A stretch of 64,000 nucleotides of DNA from positions 134,597-198,596 of the forward strand of contig CAVZRE010000066.1 in NCBI GenBank assembly GCA_963777595.1, in the 5' to 3' direction. The translations under genes and the position numbers were made by a program. The stretch comes from CAVVFX01 sp963777595 (GTDB lineage Bacteria; Acidobacteriota; Terriglobia; Bryobacterales; Bryobacteraceae). The first letter of the stretch is position 1. Every line of letters starts with the position of its first letter. The notes beneath the pieces were generated by a model that was given only the letters and a program-made list of their open reading frames with translations, made no database searches and was not told the origin of the DNA. Below are positions 57,429 to 64,000 of this stretch, in pieces.

Positions 57429-58331
57429 ATGCCCACAAACGCCACAGCACCCGCCCCCCTTTCCGTCCCGAACTACGTCAGGCCGAAGCGCCTCAGTCTC
57501 AAGAATCACCCCTCAATCAGTGAAAAGTGGATTCAGGATCTGATCGCAACGGACCCCGCGATACTCGGGCTTGGAGACGACCTTGTCCGAGTCGGGAAAG
57601 AGGTTATACTCCCGAGCGGCGGTCGGTTGGACCTACTCTTCGCCAGCGGAGACGACCAACGCTATGAGGTCGAGGTCCAACTCGGTGCAACCGATCCATC
57701 TCATATCATCCGAACCATCGAATACTGGGATCTCGAACGGTCGCGCTACCCCGAACGTGAGCACGTCGCCGTCCTGATTGCTGAAGACATTACTAGCCGA
57801 TTCTTAAACGTGGTATCCCTGCTCAACAAGAGCATCCCCCTGATTGCCATTCAAATGCAAGCCTTTGAAGTAGGGCCTAGCCTGACGCTTGTCTTCACGA
57901 CGGTTGTTGACCGCTTTACAAGACCCGATGACGATGAAGACGACGCCCAGGAGGTCGCGGACCGATCATATTGGGAGAAGAAGTCCAAAGCGGGGCTTGA
58001 AATTGTCGACGACTTGGCTGCCTTCGCCCAGAATATCGAGCCGGATCTTGCACTGAAGTACAACCTCGGCTTCGTTCAACTCAACAAGCAAGGACGAATC
58101 TTCCTCGCGTTCAACCCCCAGAAGGCCCAGACAAAAATCAGAATCCGAATGAGCAAGACAGCGGAGTCCGAGGATCTGAAAAGCAAAATCGAGCAAAGTG
58201 GCCTAGCTGTTGAGTTTAAGGAACAGGGAAGATCGAGTCGCTATCGAATCGCTGTAGACAACGACAAATTCAAGAGCCATGCTGCCGATATCAAAGCCCT
58301 GGTAGAACTGGGCCTGAAGGCAATCGAATGA
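57429..58331 (+). CDS. Putative PD-(D/E)XK-type protein, uncharacterised
   Basis: A 300-residue cytoplasmic protein, ATG with GAGGAA six bases upstream. Residues 30-90 hold WIQDLIATDPAILGLGDDL, then GGRLDLLFASGDD and RYEVEVQLGATD. Asp68 and Glu80/Glu82 with Gln84 fit the D-x(n)-(E/Q)-x-(K/Q) layout of restriction-endonuclease-fold proteins, although the usual lysine is replaced. The middle (EYWDLERSRYPEREHVAVLIAEDITSRFLNVV) and a C-terminal domain follow. Such proteins appear in many phyla, often among mobile genes and defence genes, without known function. Flanked by gene-poor DNA and a cytochrome gene. Confidence 0.7.
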   Translation: MPTNATAPAPLSVPNYVRPKRLSLKNHPSISEKWIQDLIATDPAILGLGDDLVRVGKEVILPSGGRLDLLFASGDDQRYEVEVQLGATDPSHIIRTIEYWDLERSRYPEREHVAVLIAEDITSRFLNVVSLLNKSIPLIAIQMQAFEVGPSLTLVFTTVVDRFTRPDDDEDDAQEVADRSYWEKKSKAGLEIVDDLAAFAQNIEPDLALKYNLGFVQLNKQGRIFLAFNPQKAQTKIRIRMSKTAESEDLKSKIEQSGLAVEFKEQGRSSRYRIAVDNDKFKSHAADIKALVELGLKAIE

Positions 58332-58452
58332 AACTTACTGGCGCCGGAAGTTTTCTAGCGCCCGGTGGTAGGGCTACAGAAGCGCGTGAAGGTTGGCCAA
58401 TCGAAAATTGACACGCCAATGCCACAGTGAAAGGAATCAAAGCAAAAGAAAC

Positions 58453-59358
58453 ATGCAGACGCGGACGATGATAATAGCGGGAATTCTTATTGGGGCATGC
58501 CATGCCCAAGCGCCGGTCAAGCGCTCCTCAACTCCTCCATCGCCGGTGACGGTACATCGCGGCAAGCGCGAGATAGACGGTAGCCGTTGGGTGCTTTTTT
58601 CCATTTTCGCGAAAAACTCGTTTCAAAATTACGTCGGACTTTCTGTCCGGCCCGAATTGCGCGTGCAGTGTGACCAGCAAGGTGTGGAACATAAGGTTCT
58701 GGTGATCTTGGAATCCGGCCCACTTACAACAACGGACTATGACCAAGCTCGTTTTCGTGTGAAGTTTGACGAGAACGAGCCAGAGATACAGTTCTGGGAT
58801 CAGCGTTCTGATTACAAGAGTTACCAATACGCGTCGGGTCCAAACGGTTCGTCTGGTATAGACGATGCATCCCGGCAGAAGGATAGACGAAAATTTCTGG
58901 AGGTTGTTTTTGCCGCAAAATCCATGCTGGTCGAACTCCACCCGTTTATGAGCGGTAGCGTAGCTGAGTCCAGGTTTGATGTAAGTGGACTAGGCAGGGA
59001 GTTCGTTAAGTATCCAGAGTGCAAGTTAGACACGACAGAGACAATCGCGCAATGGATGCCGACGACGCCGGGCAAGCCAAATTCGACCCTGACCACTGAG
59101 CCAGTCAATCCAGGCAAGGGGAAAGAAGTATTTGAGCAATGCAGCGTGTGCCACAACGCCGATAGCACCGAAAAGAAGACCGGCCCCGGACTAAAAGGGT
59201 TGTTCTCCAAGGACAAGCTGACAAGCGGCAAGAAGCCAACAGAAGCTAACGTCTTGGCCAAAATCAATGAAGGCGGTAATGGTATGCCGGCATACGCAGA
59301 GATGCTGTCCCCTGACGAGAAGGCCGAGCTTATCGCGTACCTGAAGACGTTGAAGTGA
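58453..59358 (+). CDS. Secreted protein with TagO-like domain fused to cytochrome c
   Basis: Start chosen at ATG 58453, which begins a leader (MIIAGILIGACHAQ); the longer frame from 58393 adds a polar N-terminus. In the 301-residue protein, residues 25-195 form a beta-rich domain with LRVQCDQQGVEHKVLVIL, FRVKFDENEPEIQFW and AESRFDVSGLGREF, which resembles the TagO/VasI-type domain. Residues 220-301 are a c-type cytochrome with heme site CSVCH (230-234), the GPGLKGLF region and Met278 as likely axial ligand. A redox or binding role in the periplasm is inferred. The combination is not one I know. A GC hairpin at 59539-59558 follows. Confidence 0.75.
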   Translation: MQTRTMIIAGILIGACHAQAPVKRSSTPPSPVTVHRGKREIDGSRWVLFSIFAKNSFQNYVGLSVRPELRVQCDQQGVEHKVLVILESGPLTTTDYDQARFRVKFDENEPEIQFWDQRSDYKSYQYASGPNGSSGIDDASRQKDRRKFLEVVFAAKSMLVELHPFMSGSVAESRFDVSGLGREFVKYPECKLDTTETIAQWMPTTPGKPNSTLTTEPVNPGKGKEVFEQCSVCHNADSTEKKTGPGLKGLFSKDKLTSGKKPTEANVLAKINEGGNGMPAYAEMLSPDEKAELIAYLKTLK

Positions 59359-59538
59359 CAACGCAGAGCGTTTTTCACGCATTCGAGGCTAGGGTAGCCA
59401 GCTTGCAGGATTTCCGGGACTCTACCCGCGCGCGGCTGAAAGTCACCTTGAAGCTGACCTCAAAGCTGAGTTTCAACCGAAACCCACCAGCGGCGACCAG
59501 CGGCGGGGCCTCTGTTTTAACCTTTAGGTTCTTCCGGG

Positions 59539-59558
59539 CCGCCCTCCCGCGGGCGGGT
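59539..59558 (+). terminator. GC-rich hairpin after the cytochrome gene
   Basis: CCGCCC (59539-59544) pairs with GGGCGG (59551-59556) around a six-base loop, followed by GTTAATTAA. It lies 180 bases beyond the cytochrome stop and 85 upstream of the transposase, so it may be a weak terminator or part of the insertion sequence edge. Confidence 0.3.
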
Positions 59559-59579
59559 TAATTAATCGCGTGATCCGCC

Positions 59580-60648
59580 TACAGGCTGCGGAAAAAGTAA
59601 GTGAGGGCTTGCAATCCAAAACATAAGTACTTACAATTGTTTTATGCGCGGCCTTGATCACCAGCAGTCGGCTATGTTCAGCTACTTGTCGCCTGAACAA
59701 CGTGTCCCTTCAAATCACCCGATGCGAGACATCCGTAAGATAACCGACCGGGTTTTGGCACAGATGTCAGGGGTGTTCTCGCAGATCTATTCATTCCTTG
59801 GCCGACGTTCAATTCCTCCTGAGAAACTGCTCCGGGCGCTATTGTTGCAGGTGCTTTATACGGTGCGTAGCGAGCGGATGCTGATGGAGCAACTGGAGTA
59901 TAACCTTCTATTTCGGTGGTTCGTGGGCCTGAACATGGACGAGCCGGTATGGGACGTGACTGTGTTCACCAAGAACCGGGCTCGTCTACTGGAGGCCGAT
60001 GTTGCCACGAGATTCTTCACTCTGGTGGTGGAAGAAGCGCGCTCCTTGAATTTGATGTCGGATGAGCACTTCACGGTGGATGGAACGTTATTAGAAGCCT
60101 GCGCGAGCCTGAAGAGTTTCAAGAAGATCGACGAAGAAACATCTGCTCCACCGGATGATCCCGGCAATCCTACGGTAGACTTCCACGGGGAGAAGCGCAG
60201 CAATCAGACGCATGCTTCAACCACCGACCCGGATGCACTCCTGGCGCGGAAGGGCGCAGGGAAAGAAGCCAAGATGAGCTATAGCGGACACGTGCTGATG
60301 GAGAACCGTAATGGGTTGGTGACGGATGTGGAAGTGCTGCAGGCCAATGGCACGGCTGAGCGGGATGCAGCGTTGGTAATGATCGAAGCCATCCCTGGCG
60401 ATCATGCAGTGACAGTCGGGGCGGATAAGAACTACGACACCAAGGACTTTGTTGCAGAATCGCGCAATCTCAACGCGACGCCGCATGTATCGCAGAACAA
60501 CAAGAATAGAAGGAGTGCGATTGACGGGCGAACCACTCGCCATGCGGGCTATGCGATCAGCCAACAAAAGCGGAAACGGGTGGAAGAGATCTTCGGCTGG
60601 ATGAAAACTGTCGGCAGCATGAGGAAGCTTCGACATCGCGGGAAGAAG
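59580..60648 (+). mobile_element. IS5/IS1182-like insertion sequence, right end missing
   Basis: The left side has a terminal-like sequence CAGGCTGCGGAAAAAGTAAG (from about 59582) of the kind seen at the ends of IS1182-type elements, and a palindrome TAAGTACTTA at 59624-59633 just before the transposase. The transposase reading frame then runs intact to about 60648, where element sequence stops and unrelated repeat sequence begins. No matching right end is seen, so the element is truncated. Family is inferred from the transposase. Confidence 0.6.
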
Positions 60649-60864
60649 GTCGCGTTTCTCGCGCGCGAGGAGTCTGCACTGACGGAAAACACGCGGAACT
60701 CCATATTCTACGGGCTTCCCGTCCAGTTTCCAGGGTTGAAGCTGCAACGTCATTTCGGCGAACTGGTCAAAATAGCCTGTAGTGACCGATTGATGTATGT
60801 CGCATTTCTACGCGCGAGGGAACTGCCGGTTTGCTCGGACGCAAACACGCAGAACTCCAGATAA
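59644..60864 (+). CDS. DDE transposase (IS5/IS1182-like) with a replaced C-terminus
   Basis: A 406-residue frame. Residues 1-335 read as a typical transposase: the N-terminal LSPEQRVPSNHPMRDIRKITD, catalytic Asp146 (HFTVDGTLLEAC), Asp261 (VGADKNYDTKDFV) and Glu314/315 (EEIFGWMKTVGSMRKLRHRGK). The family normally ends some 20 residues later with a hydrophobic VNWMF-type helix; here the frame instead runs 71 residues into the 117-base repeat and beyond (from VAFLAREESALTENTR). The fusion is probably accidental, and the last helix is missing, so activity is doubtful. Confidence 0.85.
   Translation: MRGLDHQQSAMFSYLSPEQRVPSNHPMRDIRKITDRVLAQMSGVFSQIYSFLGRRSIPPEKLLRALLLQVLYTVRSERMLMEQLEYNLLFRWFVGLNMDEPVWDVTVFTKNRARLLEADVATRFFTLVVEEARSLNLMSDEHFTVDGTLLEACASLKSFKKIDEETSAPPDDPGNPTVDFHGEKRSNQTHASTTDPDALLARKGAGKEAKMSYSGHVLMENRNGLVTDVEVLQANGTAERDAALVMIEAIPGDHAVTVGADKNYDTKDFVAESRNLNATPHVSQNNKNRRSAIDGRTTRHAGYAISQQKRKRVEEIFGWMKTVGSMRKLRHRGKKVAFLAREESALTENTRNSIFYGLPVQFPGLKLQRHFGELVKIACSDRLMYVAFLRARELPVCSDANTQNSR
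60649..60765 (+). repeat. 117-bp direct repeat, copy 1
   Basis: Begins GTCGCGTTTCTCGCGCGCGAGG (a CTCGCGCGCGAG palindrome lies at its left) and ends CGGCGAACTG. It matches copy 2 at 62155-62271 in the same orientation over 117 bases, with differences only in the TTTCTC/TTTTTT part. Its left edge coincides with the point where the transposase loses family resemblance. Confidence 0.9.
60799..60863 (+). repeat. Degenerate copy of the left half of the 117-bp repeat
   Basis: GTCGCATTTCTACGCGCGAGGGAACT and, further on, ACACGCAGAACTCCAGATA parallel GTCGCGTTTCTCGCGCGCGAGGAGTCT and ACACGCGGAACTCCATATT of the 117-base repeat. It starts 150 bases after copy 1, which suggests an old tandem array with an irregular unit near 150 bases. 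Confidence 0.6.
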
Positions 60865-60893
60865 TTCCAAAGGGCTCCACGCGAATCAGGTGG

Positions 60894-61024
60894 CCCCGGT
60901 TCCTGTGTCGGAAAATGTCGGATTCAAAGGTCGCCCTAACCATCTGAATTTAGCCACATAAACCGACACAATCGCGAAAAGTGCGTTTTCTGACCCCCCT
61001 GTGGGTGTCGTGTTTTGTCGTGTT
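60894..61024 (+). repeat. Long inverted repeat, left arm
   Basis: About 131 bases from CCCCGGTTCCTGTGTCGG to GTGTTTTGTCGTGTT. The reverse complement of 61691-61826 matches it with small gaps, including CATCTGAATTTAGCCACATA and ACCGACACAATCGCGAAAAG. The outer part contains two TGTCGgaAAatG-type motifs, as in the multiple terminal repeats of IS21-type elements. A shorter copy of its inner end lies at 61177-61199. Confidence 0.85.
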
Positions 61025-61176
61025 GTAGCGGGGTGGCCGAAAGCGCCCGAAGGTACGGACACGATGCGGGCTGATGGGCGTCCCCTTTCGCAGTGGCCTC
61101 GCCTGAAGGCGGGATTCTCGGACGACCTCGGCGTCAAGCCTTCGATGAAGGGGCAATAGGCCTCGCGCCCCCCGGA

Positions 61177-61199
61177 GGGTGTCGTGTTTTGTCGTGTTT
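61177..61199 (+). repeat. Third copy of the GGGTGTCGTGTTTTGTCGTGTT motif
   Basis: The 22-base inner end of the long inverted repeat (61003-61024) recurs here in the same orientation. It carries an internal direct repeat GTCGTGTTTT/GTCGTGTTT. Confidence 0.85.
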
Positions 61200-61326
61200 G
61201 CGCGCCGCCATCAGATAACTTAATTAAGCAGATTTGCGTTCAAGACGTAGGTCTGAAGCATCTCTCCGGGTACTAAAGCCAATTACAGTACCCGATACAC
61301 TGGCATCGCCCGGCGGCCGGTTTCAA

Positions 61327-61517
61327 TCACAACCAGCTATAGCCTATGATAATTCACGGCGATAATTTTCAACCGGTCAATACAATTGCCACATCAGGGG
61401 CGGTCGATGGAACGCCCGTCATGGTTGGTTTGCATTGGTTTTAAGTGATTGATTGTAAATATGTTAACAGTGGATGTTGAACATTATCAGCTATAGAAAA
61501 ACGCGACGGGAAGCGAC
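61327..61517 (+). repeat. CTATAG-ended repeat, copy A
   Basis: A 160-base core from CTATAG (61337-61342) to CTATAG (61491-61496), with imperfect inverted ends (CTATAGCCTATGATAAT against CTATAGCTGATAATG read from the other side). Similarity to copy B extends about ten bases to the left (TCACAACCAG), and to copy C about 21 bases to the right (AAAAACGCGACGGGAAGCGAC). No open frame. See copies B and C. Confidence 0.88.
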
Positions 61518-61690
61518 GCCTTACGCGCGCGTCCGATATCAATGGTCCAGCACGGCCTTCAGACAAGCCTCGGCACACCGAACCTCACAGTGAACGCAGT
61601 AAACGTTCAGCCGGTAAATGCGACCGCGCGCCCTGCAAACCCCGGCAAGCCAAAATACCCGTAACAAGCGGGCAATGCGATGGAGCCTCG

Positions 61691-61826
61691 ACACGACAAA
61701 ACACGACACCCACAAGGGGGGTCCAAAACCGCACTTTTCGCGATTGTGTCGGTTTATGTGGCTTAAATTCAGATGGTTAGGGTGACCTTTGAAACTCCCG
61801 CCCACTTTTCGACACAGAAAATGGGG
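61691..61826 (-). repeat. Long inverted repeat, right arm
   Basis: About 136 bases, inverse of 60894-61024. The 666 bases between the arms show no intact gene. If the arms are ends of a transposable element, its internal genes are gone. Confidence 0.85.
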
Positions 61827-62154
61827 ACACTTGGGTGCAGCAAGTTATAGGGGATTTATCCCTAACTTTATCGCTATATCTACGTCGACACTCATGCGCG
61901 GGTGATTTCGTCATGCCGCGGCCGTCAAGGATTGCAGCGGCGGGGGGCACCTGTTTGCACCAACTGTCGCACCGCGCGGGCGTTAGTCCGCAGGCTGGCA
62001 GGGCGCTAGGGGGTTCCGCTCAGAAATACTGCTTGTCGGCCCTGCTGCAGAACTGCCAGCCAAACGTCAATTATATATAAACATAGCTTCTTTGTAAATT
62101 AATTTCAAACTGACACACTACCTAAAAGTCTTGCAGGGCATTTTGGCGCAGAAT
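61827..62154. other. Gap inside the repeat nest
   Basis: 328 bases with no supported gene. A plus-strand frame of 81 codons (61835-62080) has no family features. The last 100 bases are A+T-rich (TATATATAAACATAGC near 62075). Confidence 0.4.
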
Positions 62155-62271
62155 GTCGCGTTTTTTGCGCGCGAGGAGTCTGCACTGACGGAAAACACGC
62201 GGAACTCCATATTCTACGGGCTTCCCGTCCAGTTTCCAGGGTTGAAGCTGCAACGTCATTTCGGCGAACTG
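62155..62271 (+). repeat. 117-bp direct repeat, copy 2
   Basis: Same sequence and orientation as 60649-60765, except TTTTTT for TTTCTC near the left end. Its right edge CGAACTG joins directly to copy B of the CTATAG-ended repeat. Confidence 0.9.
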
Positions 62272-62432
62272 ATAATATTTAACATCCACTGTTAAAATAT
62301 TTACAATAAATCACTTTACAAACCATGCAAACCAACCATGACGGGCGTTCCATCAACCGTCGCTGATGTGGCAATTGTATTGACCGGTTGAAAATTATCG
62401 CGTGAATTATCATAGGCTATAGCTGGTTGTGA
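62272..62432 (-). repeat. CTATAG-ended repeat, copy B (inverted)
   Basis: Reverse-oriented copy of the element at 61327-61517. Its left end (plus strand, ATAATATTTAACATCC) lacks the terminal CTATAG and abuts the 117-base repeat; its right end has CTATAG at 62417-62422 followed by CTGGTTGTGA, as in the flank of copy A. It retains the GGCGTTCCATC and ATTGACCGGTTGAAAATTATCG segments. Confidence 0.88.
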
Positions 62433-62575
62433 CCTGTACATTGCCCGCGCGCTCCCCGCCGGCATCTGATCCAGCGAATAGATAATTCTTGCGGCGCTGC
62501 CTGTCCGACGTGGTGACGCCTCACGAGCCATGCGGATTTCAGGGGCCGTCTCCGAACTCGTATAAGCGACCGCAG

Positions 62576-62744
62576 ATATAGCCTATGATAATCAAATGAT
62601 AATTATTCAACCGCTGCCGCATCAGCGGCGGTTGTGGAACGCCCGTCATGATTGGTTTGCAGGGGTCTTAAGTGATTGATTGTAAATCTGTTAACAGTAG
62701 ATGTTAAACATTATCCGCTATAGAAAAACGCGACGGAAAGCGAC
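62576..62744 (+). repeat. CTATAG-ended repeat, copy C
   Basis: A more diverged copy, plus orientation, from ATATAGCCTATGATAAT (62576) to CCGCTATAG (62715-62723), then AAAAACGCGACGGAAAGCGAC as in copy A. A middle deletion makes the core 148 bases. TGGAACGCCCGTCATG and TTAAGTGATTGATTGTAAAT are almost unchanged. Confidence 0.85.
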
Positions 62745-62855
62745 ATCTTCGGCATCGGAGGTCGCCTTATCCATGTTCCCCGCGATCGATGCACCGACGC
62801 TGGCTTCGATTAGGCGGACTTCCGGGGCAGGCGGAGGAACTGTCCCGGAGGTCGG

Positions 62856-63700
62856 CTAGGAAGAGAGCGTTGCGGCGGCCGAAGAGGCGTTGATGTTGCC
62901 GTTGACGCCGTTCGGAAAGAAGCCCCCCTGACTGGCGTTGGCTACGCCACCGAAAACAATATAGAGAACCTGTCCCGGAGTGCGGACCGCGGTGAGACCG
63001 TTGCTGTCCACCGAAATGTACTGCTTGCCGGAAGGCGGCGGTTGGATGTCGAGCGCGTCCACGGCAATCGTAGAAGCCTGATAAAGAGCGGCGTGCAGGC
63101 GCAGGTTGCCGGTATGTTCTGCTTCCGTCGCCAGAATGCGGGCAGCCACGCCAAGGATGGCCGAACTTTGGATCAGCGTGCGGCGCCGCCATACGCCGAA
63201 ACTCCCACATCTTCAAAGGCGCGCGCTACGTTGATGAAGGCCTCCTGGCTCTCGAAGCCGGTGCCAAGGGCGTTGAGATTGATGGCCGGCTTGGCGATGG
63301 GTTGAACGCCCGCCGCCGTCAATGCTGTCCGCAGATACGTTACATGAGCGCGTTCGTCCATGCCGATCTCATCCGCCGAGAGTGCCAGGGTCGACCCTTC
63401 TATGAAGGTCACCTTTTGGCCGCCGGTGGTGGCACCCGCATTGCCGCTACCGGTTATCGCGACTCCCATCTGGTCGATGGTCTTGCCGGTGCGGGCTACT
63501 GTGTAAAATTCCGATTCCAGATATTCCAGGTTTAGCGCAAATTGCAGGATGTCCACGTCGGTCACGGCTGCCTTGGCTGAGCGCGCGGTCACCAATAGCG
63601 CGCCAATTCCGGCGCTGGCCATCCCGAGTTTCCGGACGAACCCGCGGCGGTCGGATAACCTGGCTGAATTCTCGTTTGTTTTGTTAATCGTTTCTTTCAC
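62856..63700 (-). pseudogene. Tat-exported ferritin-like protein, interrupted by a one-base deletion
   Basis: GTG at 63700, after GAGGAG, is the best start; the long frame above it is not needed. The leader is Tat-type (DRRGFVRKLGMASAGIGALL). The ferritin-like part carries DILQFALNLEYLESEFYT, MDERAHVTYLRTAL and FEDVGVSAYGGAA, then stops; the adjacent frame resumes with LIQSSAILGVAARILATEAEHTGN and continues through LYIVFGGVANASQGGFF to the stop at 62856. One base is missing in the GCCGC run near 63183. The joined 281-residue protein matches ferritin-like (PcC13-62 desiccation-related) proteins. Whether the shift is real or an error cannot be told. Confidence 0.82.
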
Positions 63701-63797
63701 AAATGTCTCCTCGAAGTGTAATTGCGCAGCTTTTACTAAGTCTTGAACCGGCATCGTCAGCGTGAGAAGTAATCTAAAGCTTTCCGAACGCAATCGA

Positions 63798-64000
63798 CTA
63801 CTGGAAAGCCACCTGAACCGTATTCGCCGGGCTTCCGTCCACGGTGAGTTCGAGGTTCGACATAGACTGTTCTGCGAGAGATTGTGGCAAGGGTCCAAGA
63901 TTGACCTGATCAAGGCCGGGATACTGATTCTCGGCTGCCGCGTAGATTACCGGCACTTTAACTCCGTTGATCGTCGCCTCAACCGGATTGCCGGAATGGC
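63798..64000 (-). CDS. Solibacter-type C-terminal domain protein (partial, C-terminal end)
   Basis: The last 67 codons of a gene that enters from the right edge. The frame reads VEATINGVKVPVIYAAAENQ, then YPGLDQVNLGPLP, and ends TVDGSPANTVQVAFQ before TAG at 63798-63800. This is the end of the same type of C-terminal module found in the giant protein at 12563-15727. It lies just upstream of the ferritin-like gene on the same strand, so the two may be cotranscribed. The rest of the protein is not visible. Confidence 0.75.
   Translation of the reverse strand, partial: HSGNPVEATINGVKVPVIYAAAENQYPGLDQVNLGPLPQSLAEQSMSNLELTVDGSPANTVQVAFQ

Noticed and set aside
60217..60753. Open frame of 178 codons antisense to the transposase
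   Set aside because: No family features; it overlaps the catalytic part of the transposase and the 117-base repeat.
60886..61137. Small minus-strand frame in the long inverted repeat
   Set aside because: It follows repeat sequence, has no motif, and a related frame (61539-61805) arises from the inverted arm, as expected for non-coding repeats.
61327..62744. CRISPR or integron attC array in the repeat nest
   Set aside because: Copies are about 150-160 bases, in mixed orientation and irregularly spaced, and no cas or integron integrase gene is present.

Overview
The window looks like a chromosomal segment from an acidobacterium of the Solibacter/Bryobacter type (Bryobacterales). Evidence read from the sequence: two proteins end in the C-terminal module first described in Solibacter usitatus (TIGR03437 type: 12563-15727 and the partial gene at 63798-64000); there is a very long TonB-dependent receptor with an N-terminal carboxypeptidase-regulatory domain; several secreted enzymes start with Tat-type leaders (sulfatase, heparinase-like, Gfo/Idh, NHL protein, ferritin-like); and the sequence is GC-rich with frequent GTG/TTG starts. 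There are no rRNA or tRNA genes and no CRISPR array that I can see.

Layout. 1-5785: surface polysaccharide genes. A chain-length/export pair (Wzz-like, Wza-like) reads leftward from a shared intergenic region with repeated CTGG-N5-CCAG palindromes; a tightly overlapping methyltransferase, ATP-grasp ligase and sulfatase run rightward. 5790-8560: LytS/LytT-like two-component pair. 8864-18710: small secreted protein, MsrA, DoxX-like membrane protein, heparinase-like protein, giant Ig/BACON-type surface protein, FGGY kinase, KdsC-like phosphatase, TrmJ-like methyltransferase. 18725-26794 (minus strand): aconitase, ECF sigma/anti-sigma/secreted-protein operon, NHL propeller, OmpA protein. 26921-38243 (plus strand): membrane spermidine-synthase-like fusion, TonB receptor, Gfo/Idh oxidoreductase, frameshifted acyl-CoA dehydrogenase and MTA phosphorylase, glycosyltransferase-9-like protein. 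38328-55826: CpxA/CpxR-like pair, membrane proteins, winged-helix regulator plus UppS operon, DedA, YihY, PpiD, a molybdopterin-fold protein with a di-heme peroxidase, Mop protein, subtilisin with an STALWG repeat tail, Gfo/Idh, bifunctional nuclease, a miaB gene broken by eight indels, and a radical SAM protein.

55827-62855 is an accessory region: gene remnants, an uncharacterised small protein, a putative PD-(D/E)XK protein, a cytochrome c with a TagO-like domain, a transposase with a replaced C-terminus, and a nest of repeats (three copies of a CTATAG-ended element, a 117-bp direct repeat, a roughly 130-bp inverted pair). Core-type genes return at 62856 with a frameshifted ferritin-like gene and the partial Solibacter-type protein.

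How genes work together: the left block makes, modifies and exports polysaccharide; the sigma/anti-sigma pair probably controls its secreted partner; UppS supplies the lipid carrier for cell wall and polysaccharide; PpiD, MsrA, DedA and OmpA serve the envelope. The least explained part is the 60.6-62.75 kb repeat nest.
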